Part shown: in pieces, positions 33,101-47,652 of the stretch
How the letters are laid out: each line of letters starts with the position of its first letter
Numbering within the stretch: position 1 is the stretch's first letter
Source: Anodontia alba
Taxonomy: Eukaryota; Mollusca; Bivalvia; Lucinida; Lucinidae
Direction of reading: 5' to 3'
Assembly (NCBI GenBank): GCA_964016985.1
Contig: OZ024823.1
Coordinates: 114,723,459 to 114,787,458, forward strand
DNA: 64,000 nt
The notes under the pieces: model-generated
What the model saw: only the letters and a program-made list of their open reading frames with translations
Database searches by the model: none
What the model was told of the DNA's origin: nothing
Made by a program: the position numbers and the translations under genes

Positions 33101-36100
33101 AGATTGTGGATACTTGTTAGAACCGCCTCGGCAAAGCGGTTCTAACGAGTACACAATCTGTGTTTTGAGCATAAGTATGAAAAATATCAGAATTTTTTAT
33201 CTGAAACCTTTCAGTTTTTGGTGGTGAAATTTTCAATATATTTGAATAGGCGTGTTTTCGTAATGAGAAAACAGGGAATAGGTGGTATATTTTGGATATA
33301 CGAAACAAATCAAAAGCAGAAAACAGCATTATACAGAAGCAGCTATTGCCGTTTTATACATTGAGCTGGGGAACAGCATTTCCTACGAGATCGCCTGTCC
33401 GCGCATCAATGATGAGCCTGCTCAAATGCACGGGTTGATCAGAGTCATTGTTTCATACTCTGGGTGACCAAGCTTCCAGGTTTCTTTTTTTTTTCAGACG
33501 AACGACAGAGGTTCTGCTTGGAATGTATGGATGCACAGGCTAATCTAAGTCTTCACGGCGCAAAAGCAACATTGTAGGAAATGTTGTGCTCCGGCTCTAT
33601 TGTTTTCATCCTGTCTTTACTGATTCCAGTTGTTCTGTATATCCAAACAATCCCTACTGCGGAATATTTGGCCATGGACTGTCTGGCGGTGCGTGGTACT
33701 GTTTATGCCACTGCGAAACCAGGCGCTTCCATCATGAATTATAAGCTTAACGGCATTTGTTAATCATTTTACCTCGATTTTCTGATATGGGCTCGTTCTT
33801 TTTTGAATTTGGTCATGCCAGCAGCCCACTGTCGTAAACTAGAATGTCAGCAAAAAATAAAACACTGAACGCCAAAGAGAGTAGCTTCTTAATGGTGGTC
33901 GGCTCGTTTGGCCGTTAAAGAAGCTAAAAAAGGTAAGAGAAAAGTCCAGGGAGTACCACAATCACAAACCGCAGCCATTCCCAGACACCAAGAGGAAGAG
34001 GAAACAGACAAAACCAAACAAGCGCAAATCGAACAAACATACGACAAGCACTAAGATTAGCTCTCTCTTCCCCAAGCGAGGTAATCGCAATGCTAAAAGG
34101 ACTGAAACACACAAGAATAAAATAACCCAAGGTAAGACATAAAACAAATCGCCTCGCAGAATAAACCACAAAGCAACAAAAGTCAAAAGTAAGACTAACA
34201 CCGGGACCACGGCCGTAGAACGGTCAGTAGAATAAACCACCGTGGGGTTTAAAGCACTTTTACAGCTAGCCAACTTCACTCTGGGTCCCGATGCTAGACT
34301 TACAACAGAAATACATAAAAATTCGGTTCGCATAAAGGCTCCCAACTCAGTCAATACATCAAAGCGAAAACATAAAAATCAAATTTATCACAATGATAAA
34401 CAAAGACGAGTACTCATGGCTAATTCTACTGTATGCCAGAGTAAATGAAAACCAATAAATAGTTGGACCACGGCGGGCAAGCCAGACATATCGTCAAGCC
34501 CAAACCCACTGGTTAAAGTTTTACGAAGAGGCCGTCATTGAGTCTGAGGCCCGAACCGCTGCCGTGCAATCAAAGAGTGAAGCATAGCCATCAACAATGA
34601 TTGGGTTTGCAACTAAGTTCTGTTCGATTATGTTGTTTTTTCTCTCCATTTCAAACAAATATGAGCTTACATTCGTATACGTTATATTAGCTTACATTTG
34701 TATATAGCTTACACGTGTATACATTTCATTAGTTTACATTTGTATACGTTATATTTGCTTACATTTGTATACGTTATGTATACATGCTTACATATGAATA
34801 CGTTTTATCAACTTATATTTGTGTAGGTTATATTTGTTAACATTTTTATACGTTATATATGCTTACATTTGTATACGTTATATTAACTTACATTTGTGTA
34901 GGTTATATTTGCTTACACTTGTATATGTTATATTACCTTACATTTGTGTACGTTATACTAGCTTACATTTGTATAAGTTATATTAGCCTACATGTGTGTA
35001 CTTTATATTCGTTTACATTTGTATACGACATATCAACCTACATTTGTTTGCTGTATATTTGTTTACATTTGTGTACGTTATATTAACTTACATTTGTGTA
35101 CATTATGTTTGATTCATTTGTAAACGTTATATTTGTTTACATTTGTATTCGTTGTATTTGCCTACACTTGTGGACATTATTTTTGTTTTGCGTTTGTATA
35201 CGTTATATTAGCCTACATTTTTGTGTGTTCTATTTGTTTACATTTGTGTACGTTATCTTAGCCTACATTTGTGTATATTATATTTGATTCATTTGTAAAC
35301 GTTATATTTGTTTACATTTGTATTCGTTGTATTTGCCTACATTTGTGTACATTATTTTTTTTTTTGCGTTTGTATACGTTATATTAGCCTACATTTTTGT
35401 GTGTTCTATTTGTTTACATTTGTATACGTTATACTTGTTTACATTTGTATACATTATATTAGCCTACAATTATGTACATTATATTTGATTATATTTGTAA
35501 ACGTTTTATTTCTTTACAATTGTATATGTTGTATTTGCCTACACCTGTGTACGTTACATTTGTTTACATTTGTATACGTTATATTTACCTACATTTGTCC
35601 ACTTTATATTTTTTTACATTTCTATACGTTATATTTGTTTACATTTGTATACGTTACAATTGCTAACATTTGTATACGTTATATTTGCTTATATATGAAA
35701 ACATTATAATTGCCGACATTTCTATACGTTATATTTGCCTGCATTTGTAAACTTATATTTGCGTACATTTGTTTATCTCATGACCGTCAAGTTATTTAGT
35801 GAAATAATCCATTTCATAAAAATCATATGATCACACGTGTAATAACACCTGCAAGGTTTCATTGCCTTCCTTTCTATTCCCACTGGTAAGCCTAATTACC
35901 CTCATTAATATTCTTATTAATCCGCTTATTGTTAACAACCAAGATGGCGTCCGCCGATTAAACTTTTATTTTTGGAACAGATCCTGCCATCAATTTTGAG
36001 ATGAACAATAAAGTTAGGATCGATGGAAGGGGAAGATACAACACAAAAACAGTGAGAATAACACGGCTTTCAGAAATATTTATGGTGGCTTAAATTCGAT

Positions 36101-39100
36101 GTTTTCCGACAACATATTTGCAGGTACTTCCAACATCAACAATGTCGCCAAACAGTCATTGACATATCCTCACCTCTAAAAAATCAATTACTTAAGAATA
36201 ACAAGACTCTGACAGTCGATGTGTCAAATTAAAATCTACACTACAGTAAAAATGTTTTATATTTTTGCAGTTCTGTCATTTAATTGGGTGTGTCGACCAC
36301 CGTATCACAGTTTGTATTGAATAATGTCAGTGACCTTTAAATGCGACAGCTGACGTTGACTGTGACGTTTACTCGCCTGAATGAGGTTTGAGGGAATATC
36401 TATTTTAAAATTAATTTGTTAAAATAAAATATCCGTTAGCTCAAATAAAAATCATCATTATTTCCTGTAGTTTAATGAAGTAAAACACAGCATATTTGTC
36501 TTATTTCTTGTTCGGTACATCTCGATTAAGATGCGAACTATTTTGTGTTGTGTAGTACTATTGAATCTTTGGTGGCAAGTTTTTCTGTTTAGCTGTGGAA
36601 AGCCGTTATATTTATAATTTTGTGCATTTTTGTTGTCGGAAGGGCCATGTGATAAACAGCATCTTACATTCGTGGTCATTTAAGATGACAAGTATGAAAC
36701 TTGTTGGGTAATTTCGATATTTTGCTCGCCCGGGGGCTCACAAAAAACCGAAATTACCCAACAAGTTTCATAAATATCATAGTAGGGTCCTCTATTATAC
36801 GTTTTATTTGCCTACACATGTGTGTTCGTTCGTCTGTCATTACTGACAATGATCAATCCTAATCAACTGTGTGATGTGTCGTTATTTGTGTATTCTAAGA
36901 TGGCGGATGAGACCAATCTTAGCTCTAAACTGCCTGTTGCAGATAGAACAAGAGAGGTCTGAGGAAGAAAGCTCTGTTGGTGATGCCTTAGCTCTGGCTT
37001 TCCGCTGTGCACGTTTCTGCTCGGCTTCGCTGTTTCATTTTGCTTCGTATTCACCAGCTCCCCTTCTTATGAGGCCTCGATCCTGTGCAATCTGTTCCCA
37101 CGATTCTGTTGGTATGTTGAAGTCTTTAAGGGAAGCTTTGAGGGTGTCCTTATATCGCTTCTTCTGACCAGCACTGAAGCGTTTTCCAGCTTGTAGTTCT
37201 CCATAGAGGATTTTCTTTGGCAAACGTTCATCAGGTATTCTGGTAACATGACCTATCCATCTTAATTGTGCCAATTTCAGAAGAGTATGTACACTCTGCA
37301 TCCCTGCCCTTTTCAGGACATCTTGTCTGGAATCCTGTCTTGCCACTTGATCTTTAGAAGTTTTCTAAGTCAGTTTGGTTCAGTCTTTTGACATGCCGTT
37401 GGTAAACTTTCCAAGTTTCGCATGCATATAATAGTGTTGGCAACACCACCGATCTGTATACTTTCAGCTTTGTGTCAAGTCTGATTCCACTTCGGTCCCA
37501 AATACTTCCACGTAGCCGCCCAAATGCTGCACTAGCTTTGGCAATCCTGGCATTGACTTCATCATCAATGTGCACAACTCTAGACAATGTGCTTCCAAGG
37601 TAGGTGAACTTGTCTACCACTTGCAGTCGTTGACCTTTCACTGTGATGGTAGGCTCCTTGTAAAGCTTTCCAGGTGCTGGCTGATATACTACATCAGTAT
37701 TTGTGATGCTGACTGTGAGATCATAGCTGTCACATGAATCAGATACTTGATCCACACCTTTTTGCATTTTATCTTCTGTTGGAGCACCCTTTGCCATATC
37801 ATCAGCAAAGAGGAACTCATCTAGCATCTCTGTCTGCACCTTGGATTTAGCTTGCAACCTTCTTGGTTGAAAAGTTTCCCATCAAAGAGATACCTAATAG
37901 GTATACCATTGTCACCATCCTGGATGGTGACAATGGCTACACATGTGTACGTTATATTTGTTGACATTTGTATACGTTATATTTGCCTACATTTGTATAC
38001 GTTCCTATAGGTTATATTTGCCTACATTAGTATACGTTATATTAGCCTACATTTATATACGTTATATTTGTATTAGTTATGTTTGCCAACATATGTTTAG
38101 GTTATATTTGCCGACATTTGTAAACGCTACAATTGCCGACATTTGTATACATTATATTTCCCGACATTTGTGTACGTTTTATTGCCTACTTTTGTATACA
38201 TTGTATTTGCCGACATTTGTATACAATATATTTGCCGACATTTGTATACGTTTTGTTTGCCTTCATTTGTATACGGTATATTTTCTTACATTTGGATTAG
38301 TTATATTTGTCGACATTTGTATATTTTATATTTGCCGACATATGAATACGTCATATTTGTCTACATTTGTACGTTATATTTGTCGACATTTGTATACATT
38401 ATATATGCCAACATTTGTTTACGTTATATTTGTTTACATTTTATCAAAAGCAACTACGCATTGGAGTATTGGATAGTTATCAACACTTACACGCCACGCA
38501 AAATTTGTAGCAGACGACATTCTAATTTTTGTTTTATTTTTTTTTCAGAGAGAATATATCGACATTTTATGTGAATCGTCTGCCAGGTAGTCATCACTTA
38601 ATACGAAATGTCAAGACTCATTTTCTTTGAAAAACAAAAATTAAAATGCCGTCTGTTGCAGTTGTGATTGTATTTAAGGGTAAATAAACAGACTCACCAT
38701 ATTATCTGTTGTTCTTTAAATAATACAAAAAAAAAAAAGAACGACAAAAAAAACAACAAAAAACAACAACAAACAAACAAACAAAAAAAAAAGGAACCCT
38801 TCAGGTGAGGGTACACGAATTCCTTTCTTTCAATAAGTATAAGACCATTTGAGCCGCACCACGAGAAAAAGGTTCTTCGGACATACCGTCAAATCAATCT
38901 TTCAGTTCGTATGCCTGATCTCTTAGCGAAGCCACGTCTAATTCGTTACGAGAATAAACAACACTGATTCTGGCGCGGATGCACAGACTCGCATAAAGCT
39001 CTGCAGCTTGTATATGCCATGGCACGTTTCGTTTATGTCTCTTTAACATGTGACTATTTATGCATATTGTAACTGCCAGGGCTTTTTTACCTTACTGTTT

Positions 39101-42091
39101 TTCCTACCATATCTACCCTACGTATTCAGACAGCAATGCCTGAGGAACAGTGTAGATTGAAATCAGGCGCCACACAACACGGTGTCTGATCAGGGTTTAA
39201 ACTGTCTGCGACTCTCGAAGAGGTTTTCAGGCACATGGAGATGTAGTGAAATTGACTTTTTCAAAGTTTAGAGGAAGTACGGTAAGCATTTGAAATGTCG
39301 AAATACTCAATGTGAATAAATTACAATTTGGATAGACCTGCATGAATTAGCAGTGAAGGCTAAAAGAAACATCCATGGATTGCACTGTTTCCCTAGCATT
39401 TTTGAGATACACTAGACATGCAGTGAAATGGTAACAAGTTTTAGGAATAAATACAGTAATGGGTTAATGGGTTAATATTGCCGAATTTGTACGGTAAATA
39501 TAGTATTTTTCTTACTGAAAGGTCAAGTGTGGTCATACAGCAAATGTCATTCTTTGATATAGCAACCAAAATTGCAAGTGGACCATCATATCCAAGCGGA
39601 TTATATCCTATCTGAAATATAAATAATGATTATACTTAAAATGAATAATGCTTATATATGTGCCACACGTTCATTGATACTATATAGAATAAAACAAATA
39701 TGTAGATGGGTAATAAATGACAATTCCCATTCTAAATTAGTAAATATTATTTTGGCGTGATAAACTTCAAAAAATGGAATTTATACTTCGATAAATACAC
39801 CATCACGAAAACATGCCTATATAATATTGACCCCCTTAAACCTCAATTTTATATAGTAAAAGTGGGGTTTACAAAAGTATACATTATTGTTCTCATTTTG
39901 CTAAAAAACATAGATTGTGGGTATTCGTCAGAACCGCCGCGCCGAGGCGGTTCTAACGAGTACCCACAATCTGTTTTGAACTGAAATATGAAAACGATCA
40001 GAATTTTTGATCTGGCAATTTTCCTTTTTGTTGTAAAATTTTCCACATACATAATGTATTTGAATAGGCGTGTTCTCGTTATGATTTATTTTGCGCAGAC
40101 GATTATAATAAATATTTGAAACGCAGATAATCACAATAAGTTATTGTAATTGTCCTCAGATTAAATGGCGATTCCCTGTTTAGTCTGTTTCAGATGGTTC
40201 ATCACGAAAACATGCGTATATAATATTAACCACCTTATACCCCATTTTTATATAGTAAAACTGGGGTTTATAGGAGTATACATTATTTTTCTTATTTCTG
40301 CTCAAAAACAAAGATTGTGGGTACTTGTTAGAACCGCCTCGCTGAGGCGGTTCTAACGAGTACCCACAATCAATGTTTTGAGCAGAAATAAGAAAAATAT
40401 CAGAGTTTTTTATCTGAAAATTTTCTGTTTTTGGAGGTGAAATTTTCTATATATTTGAATAGGCATGTTTTCGTAATGGGCTCCTGACTACCAACGTCTG
40501 TGCGACAGAGGTTTCACATGTGGCGTTTGATTTGTCATTATTTGTTCCTCATCTCGTTTTCTTTTGTTGAATTTGGAAGGTTGTGCTTCGTGATTCAGGC
40601 ATTTCCTTGATATCTCGTATTTTTTAAAAATAATGATCAATATCTCCGGGTTTAACCTTTAGCACTTTAAGTGAGTCATTAGTCTGTAATCCAAGGGCTA
40701 TATGTCCTGCTCCCATCTCTGGTACCCTGTTGTGACTGAGGTCCAACTCTGTCAAACCTCTATTATGTTTAAGTGCTCTACCAAAGGCTTCAGCACCCAT
40801 TCCACTAAATCCATTCATCGATACATTTATACTTTTCAGTCCATAGTTTTCCTGTAAAAAAAAAAAAATGAATAAGTTATTGTTTGAGCCGCAAAATGTG
40901 AAAAGGTACCTTAGACCATATGCTGACAGCAAATACCCAGAACAGCCTGCATGGACGCGCAGACTGATCTGGGTCTTCAGCTTTTGCCTAGCCCTCGCAT
41001 TTTGCGGTTCATTTTCATTATTTTGGGGAGATGAGACACGTCAAACGGCAACTGTCAAAAAAGCGTTTTGTTCCCTTCTTAAAAGGGGTGTACTCTAAAA
41101 GATAATAATTTGATCCTCAAGGGAGCAAATTATTTCCTTTTAGAGAAATGTCCTTTTCATAATAGAATTGGTGTACAGAAAAGCAAACAGAAAGTCACAA
41201 AAGTCGTCTCCCTTATCACAAATAACGGAAAATATATCAAGTGTATCCGTTTACCTTAAACTGTCTGAGCAGCTCATTTGTAAGCTTTATGTAACATTAT
41301 TAACCCATTACGCCGAATAGACTCTTCTACGCAAACTCTTTGGATAAGTCCATTTCTAACAGAAGGGGTGTCTTGTCATCACGAAAACATACCTATATAA
41401 TTTTGACCCCCTCAAACCCCATTTTTATGTAGTAAAACTGGGGTTTATAGGGGTATACATTATTTTTCACATTTCTGCTCAAAACATAGATTGTGGGTAC
41501 TCGTTAGAACCGCCCCGACGAGGCGGTTCTAATGAGTATCCAAAATCTATGTTTCGAGCAGAAATAAGAAAAATATCAGATTTTTTTATCTGAAAATCTT
41601 CATTTTTTGGTGGTAGAATTTTCAGTATATTTGAATAGGCGTGTTTTCGTATTATTTTTCATTATTATCATGTTTTTTGTAGAAATTCTTGCATTTAATG
41701 CAAACAGTAAAGACCCTGTTCAGACGCTACGTATCGCTGTGTCCGATCTGAGTCTGCACTGTTTGCCAGTATCCCTTTTATGGGATACTAGACATAAATG
41801 GGTTAAGGCAGAATAATGTTAATAGTTTTCTTCAGTTTGTAGGGAGGAAAAAATAATGTTATTTTGCCTTCTTTGACCGTTTTAATGGAAACATGTATTA
41901 GTATTTATCCTATATCTATCTCTGCGGCAGCTGATTGGGGTCTGCTCTGTATTACTGACCTTTCCCTCCCAATACTTAGGTAAAACACGGTATACCCCGT
42001 ACATACGTACTCTGCTAGCAGAATGGAATAAGCGGTGCATTACGAAAACATGGCTATTCAATTATACTGAGAATTGTACCACCAAAAAATG

Positions 42092-42125
<34 letters not shown>

Positions 42126-45100
42126 GATAAAAAAATGATATTTTTCATATTTCTGCTCAAAACATAGATTGTGGGTTTTCGTTAGAACCGCCTCGGCGAC
42201 TCGGTTCTAACGAGTACCACAATCTATGTTTTTGAGCAGAAATAAAAAAAAAATAATGTATACCCCTGTAAACCCCCGATTTACTATACAAAAGTGGGGT
42301 TTAAGAGGGTCAACATTATATGTATGGTTTTCGTGATGGAACATACAACTGCAGTGAAGTAAAAGAAAGCTTTTTTTACGCCAGTGACGCACGTATGTAA
42401 AAAGAAACATCTGTGCGAATCATAGAATAAAAGTGTCGTACTCCAGAATGACGTATTTTTATGCAGTTATCAGAAACAGAAAGAATGAAAGCTGCTGTCT
42501 ATGTTTATTATAGTTTATACTTCCAAAGCATACCCCTTTCATTTTAATATACAATCTCATAAACTCAGTATTTAGCAGCACTGGCAGCTATCACCACCCG
42601 ATCTGTCCTAAAATATCTCAAGGTCATACCCAACAACGCCATACAGTAAAGCTAGATCAATTACCGGAACACTTACAGCTAACGCTGCTGTGCTATATGG
42701 GCTGCGCCATACCAAAACGTGTCTTCGGACATATGCGGACATCCAAGGCCCAGATGAACCTGTGCATCCATACAGTCTGATTAGGACCTTTGCTGTCGGC
42801 AAACAGAATCATTAGATACTAAAACTGTCCCAGTGGAAAGCAAATGCCTTTCCCAGTAAGCATTCTTTATAAATCTACAGCGGGCCGTTATCGGCCCGTC
42901 AGGGTAACGGCCCGCTGTAGATTTATAAAGAATGCTAGCTGGGTTGTGACTGTGAATGATCAGGATGATGGGAACTATTACATTTTGCACATGCTCGAAG
43001 GCAATTTTGTTTCGCTTGACGCGACCCATATATTCTAAAATAACCCCAAATGATATTCAACAAAGTTAAGTCAGTAAATCAAGATATTAATAATACCTGA
43101 ACGCCTTCAGCAATGGCTACTGCTCCTTGTGTTCTGAAATGGTTCCAACTGATGTCTAACAGTTCTAAGCATTCATTGTGGCTGAGTGCCTCTTTGAAAT
43201 GGAACGCGGCCTTCTCTTCAAAGTTATTATGACTTAGATATAAGCGCTTCAATGTTGAATTTTTCTGAAACATTTTATCACTAAACTATTTAAATCAATA
43301 CTTTTCAATACAGTTTTGGAGACCAGAAAAGGTAAGGTAAAAGAAAAAGTAAATAAACAATACGAAACAACACAAAGTTTTGATCTTGGTTTGTATTCTC
43401 TTGTAGGCTTTTGCTCATTACAGTCTTGCAAGATGGCTATGTTTGCACGTTCCATCTGATACTGACATAATTGCAGCTACATTTGAATACCACAGGATAT
43501 GGCAACTGTTACTTCAGGTAGCATCAACTGACAGCTAAACAGATTTTTCCTACATCATCTGTAAAATTACATGGTATATACTGTTTACAAAAAGTAGGCG
43601 ATAGTCAACTCTAAGTTGTTATATGCAACACAAGAGCTTTTTGAGACCTTTATACTGTTGGAACTAGGAGAGATATTAGAATACTTTTTACATATTTGTT
43701 TTGATGTCTATAGTATTGATTCAATTACCAGAAACGTCTGATCAGATTTAAGCAGAAGACAAAAGCACAAGGATATGTCTATCTTACAGATCGTAAACTG
43801 AAGTAAATGGCAATGAATTGGAAAAAAAAATTAAGATTTTAAACGTTAGTTTGTGTGCATAAGTGACACGATTATCAACTTGATGTTGAGCGTTTTTCTG
43901 ATCCATTTCTTTTGGCAATAGCCGTTAAACAGAAAGAGGAGACACGAGACGAGGAATGAACAATTACAAAACAAACGTTACATATGAAACCACGGACGCA
44001 TAAACAAAGAAAACTGCAATAGAGAAGCCGCATTAGAACGGTCAGTAGAAACACTACTGGAGGGTTTAACGAGTTATACTCGTGCGAAACCTCATCCTCA
44101 ATTCGAATGCAGCTCCAAATTACAAACATGTTCGGTGCGCTTTGGGAAATTCTACCTCATCAGTGAAACTTCACAGTGATACATAGATAATCACAAATAA
44201 TGTGATGAAACAAAGCAAAGGTCTCAGTGGCGATCTGAAGCCAGAACACAGAACACAGATAAATGAATATAAACCGACCATATCACTATAGAAAAGATAA
44301 TCTCAGTCGTGTTTATCCATGTAAACCAAAGTAATACACATAGATACAGATTGTAATAATGAATAAAACTATACTATACCTGAAGCATTTCGCAGATTTT
44401 TCCTGCACCATAGTCCTGTAGTTTATTACCTGCATAAGAAAAGGCAATCAGATTTTTTAGCTGGATAAGAAAGTAGCAAACGTATATTAAGTTATGCTGC
44501 TAATTATAAATGAAACACGCACCCATCCCCGCTTAATGATACAGTTCTTGCGACAATCCATTGTAGAAAACTTCATACTTATAATAATGAAAATTGGAAT
44601 ACTCGTATCAAGGAACGGAATCAGGGAACACGGCCCTCACAAGCACCAAATAACGGTTGAATGGCATTAAATGACATAACAAAACAATACTTTGTCGAAA
44701 ACAGAAAGAACGAAGACGAACAAAACAGAAATATCACCTTCCAACGGTCAATGGCAAAACTGTTGCGAAGCTTTAATATGATTTTATAAGCACCCTTACT
44801 CCTGATGCAGTTTCATCTATACATTCTTGGGCGGTCCGCGTGGAGTTTGCATAAGTCATCTGTATATCAATAAAACTGATCACGTAATTATATTACTCTT
44901 GTTTCGTTGGACTATAAGACACCTATAGCGGATTCTAATTGGCATTTTAATGAGTACCACTAATTTTGTTTTGCGCATGCATAATCCAAAATGTTCATTT
45001 CAATTTTCATATTTTCTGGAGCGAAGGTTATGTGTTACGTACAGAAATTTTGCAAGCACAGAAATTTTGTAAACACAAACTGCACATACTTTGTCTACAG

Positions 45101-47570
45101 TAAAATTATTAAATTATCCGAAGTTTGTATCTTATGGAAATGTGTGACGAATGGAAACTAAAACAAAACCAAAAAATGATAAAATTTGTACATAACGAAT
45201 TATGATAGAAAACGCAACATTCCTCAACTCCTGGCGGCGTACAGCTAGAATCGCATTAAAAAAATAAATAAATAATAAAACAAAAAAAAAAACAAACAAA
45301 CAAACACAAAAACAAACAAACAAACAAACAAACAAAAAACAAAAAAAACAAACAAAAAAACAAAAAAAAAAAAAAAAAAAAAAAAACAACAAAAAAAAAA
45401 AACAACAAAAAAACAAACAAACAAAACAAAACAAAAAAAAGAACAGTATGACTCTAAAGGACCTGACCACGCCAATTCAAATATATTAAAAATTTTACCA
45501 TCAAATAATGAAAACATAGATTGTGGGTACTCGTAGGAAACGAGTACCCACAATCTATGTTTTTGAGCAGAAATAAGAAAAAATAATGTATACCCCTTTA
45601 AACCCTAGTTTTACTATATAAAAGTGGGGTTTAAGGGGGTTAGAATTATATATGCATATTTTCGTGATGTGATAATATCAGCACTATATTGGAGCATGCA
45701 GTGACGTTTTACGACCTCCACTCAAGTACTTAACGACAGATGCTGCGATTAAAAATAATTTCGAAGGAGGAATCCTTTGAATATACAGAGCAATTCAAAA
45801 CAGCGCGAACAATAAAGAGACACCCAAAAAAGGTACACTCAAGGAATAGAGCCCTCCCAATGCACCAGACAAGGGTTTCACTACAGCTGGTGTTAGTACC
45901 GTGTGGCGGCCGTAAAACTTCTCCCCGCCTTTTCCCATAGTGTAGTTAATATGTTATTTTCAATAAGTCATAAAGAAATAAACTTTAAAATGTTGCCTTT
46001 AGAAACAAAAGATTACAGATAGAAAATGGGTGTCTCGGGTTTACTTAGACTCTTTATGAGCAGTAGTAATGTTTGCAGCCTCTAGCATATACATGAGTAG
46101 AAGTCCGTTTTCATAGATAAACCATAATAGACCCAAAGATCAGAAGTATATTTGAGAAAATGTGTTTTATATATGAAACATTATCTTTGTTATTCATTAT
46201 ACAAAGTCTTTTTCGTTCTTAATGCTTAATGTTAGAGGCTTTCTGAAGGATTTGTTAACGCACCTGTAAATTGCTTATAACGGTTTAATGTTCTTTAAAT
46301 GTCATGCTTTCTTAGTACGACATTTTAACCGAATTGGAATACCCCAAAAACGTAACACTCGTTATGTGCACGTACCTGAAAGATTTAGTGATAGCAAGAA
46401 CTCATTTTTAAGCAACATATCACAGAGTGCTTCAGCGCCTTCTCGTCCTAGACGATTGTCTGCCAAATTCTACAAATTAAAAGAAAAACAAGGCATCTTA
46501 TTACAATACCTTGTTTAGTAATAGGATTCATTTCAGTTCACAAAACTTTTATTTCAATCCGTAGGGAATGTTGTAGATCAACGATGAATATTATGACATT
46601 AAGCCAGAAAGTATTTTTGAACTCATCAAAGAAATAAGATGAAGGGACTGACAATTCCCATAAGGCCCGCGCCAAGAAAAAATATGTCTTCGGGACATAT
46701 GGGAACAGTAAAGATTCAGATCAGCCAGCATAACCGCATAACCTGATAAGGACCTTTGTTATATGTTGATATATTCTACAGTATCCAATGATTCTGTAAG
46801 CGGGCAGTGAAGGACCAGATCAGCCTGCGCGGATGCGCAGGCTTGTCTGGGTCTTTACTGTCCGCACAGGTTCCAAAGTCACATTTTGTACATAATGCTA
46901 CACAGTTATTGTCTACTCACCACGTCTGTGAGATATATATTTTCTCTGAGCATGTCAGATAAATGTATTGCACCTTCGTTCTCCACCCAATTGCCTTCTA
47001 GATCCAGCGTCTCTATATCATGGTTGTCCTGTTAACAGAAAATGGGGTGTCTGTTTAGTTGGCTGGTTTGGAGTTTAACGGCCCTGTCAACACTATTAAG
47101 GTCATGTTGAGCCAGTCAGTTTACCTAACCGCACTTTTCCTTGGCAAGCTTAGTCCTCTGCAGTTAACCAGTGAAATTTTTTTCGCCAGAAATTGACAAC
47201 TGCACTTCTTGAAGGGAGAGAATGAACATAAAGATGATCAATCTCAACGAAAGAATATTGTCGGACCGGACTGCGATCGAAACCTCAACATTCTGGTCAC
47301 CAGTCGGACGCGCATCCGATTGAGCCACCGAGGCCGGAATGTTTAGTACATTGAAATTCTATAAACGGCTAGAGTCTGAAACCGTGAAACCGTAATTCAA
47401 ACCGTGGACTTTTTCTCAACCTAGCGGGCACATGACGTTTATACAACGTCGATAATGCGACGATGTCTCAACGATGCGTGCCCGCTGGGCATGCAAAAGT
47501 CAAGATTTGCGAAAATGCAGAAAGTATATGTAAACCTTGCTGGGGCCGGGTTTTATTTCACACTAACAGC

Positions 47571-47652
<82 letters not shown>

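Noticed and set aside
33962..34354. Hydrophobic frame shared by DR7 copies at 34.0 kb (minus) and 19.83-20.07 kb (plus), resembling a small membrane protein
   Set aside because: Differences between the copies are mostly amino-acid-changing, and the 12.1-kb copy has stops in the same frame, so there is no sign of protein-level constraint. The shared frame follows from DNA similarity.
34859..35709. Several 60-130-codon plus-strand frames with repeating YICIRYICLHL-like text
   Set aside because: They are translations of the 25-bp minisatellite in rotating frames, not proteins. The same applies to the frames at 37943-38574.
35936..35952. AAGATGGCGTCC, a YY1-like promoter motif (also AAGATGGCGG near 36898 and AAGATGGCAGC near 2698)
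   Set aside because: Short motif without a downstream gene on the correct strand; the one at 36898 lies at the 3' edge of a LINE fragment. Not enough to call a promoter.
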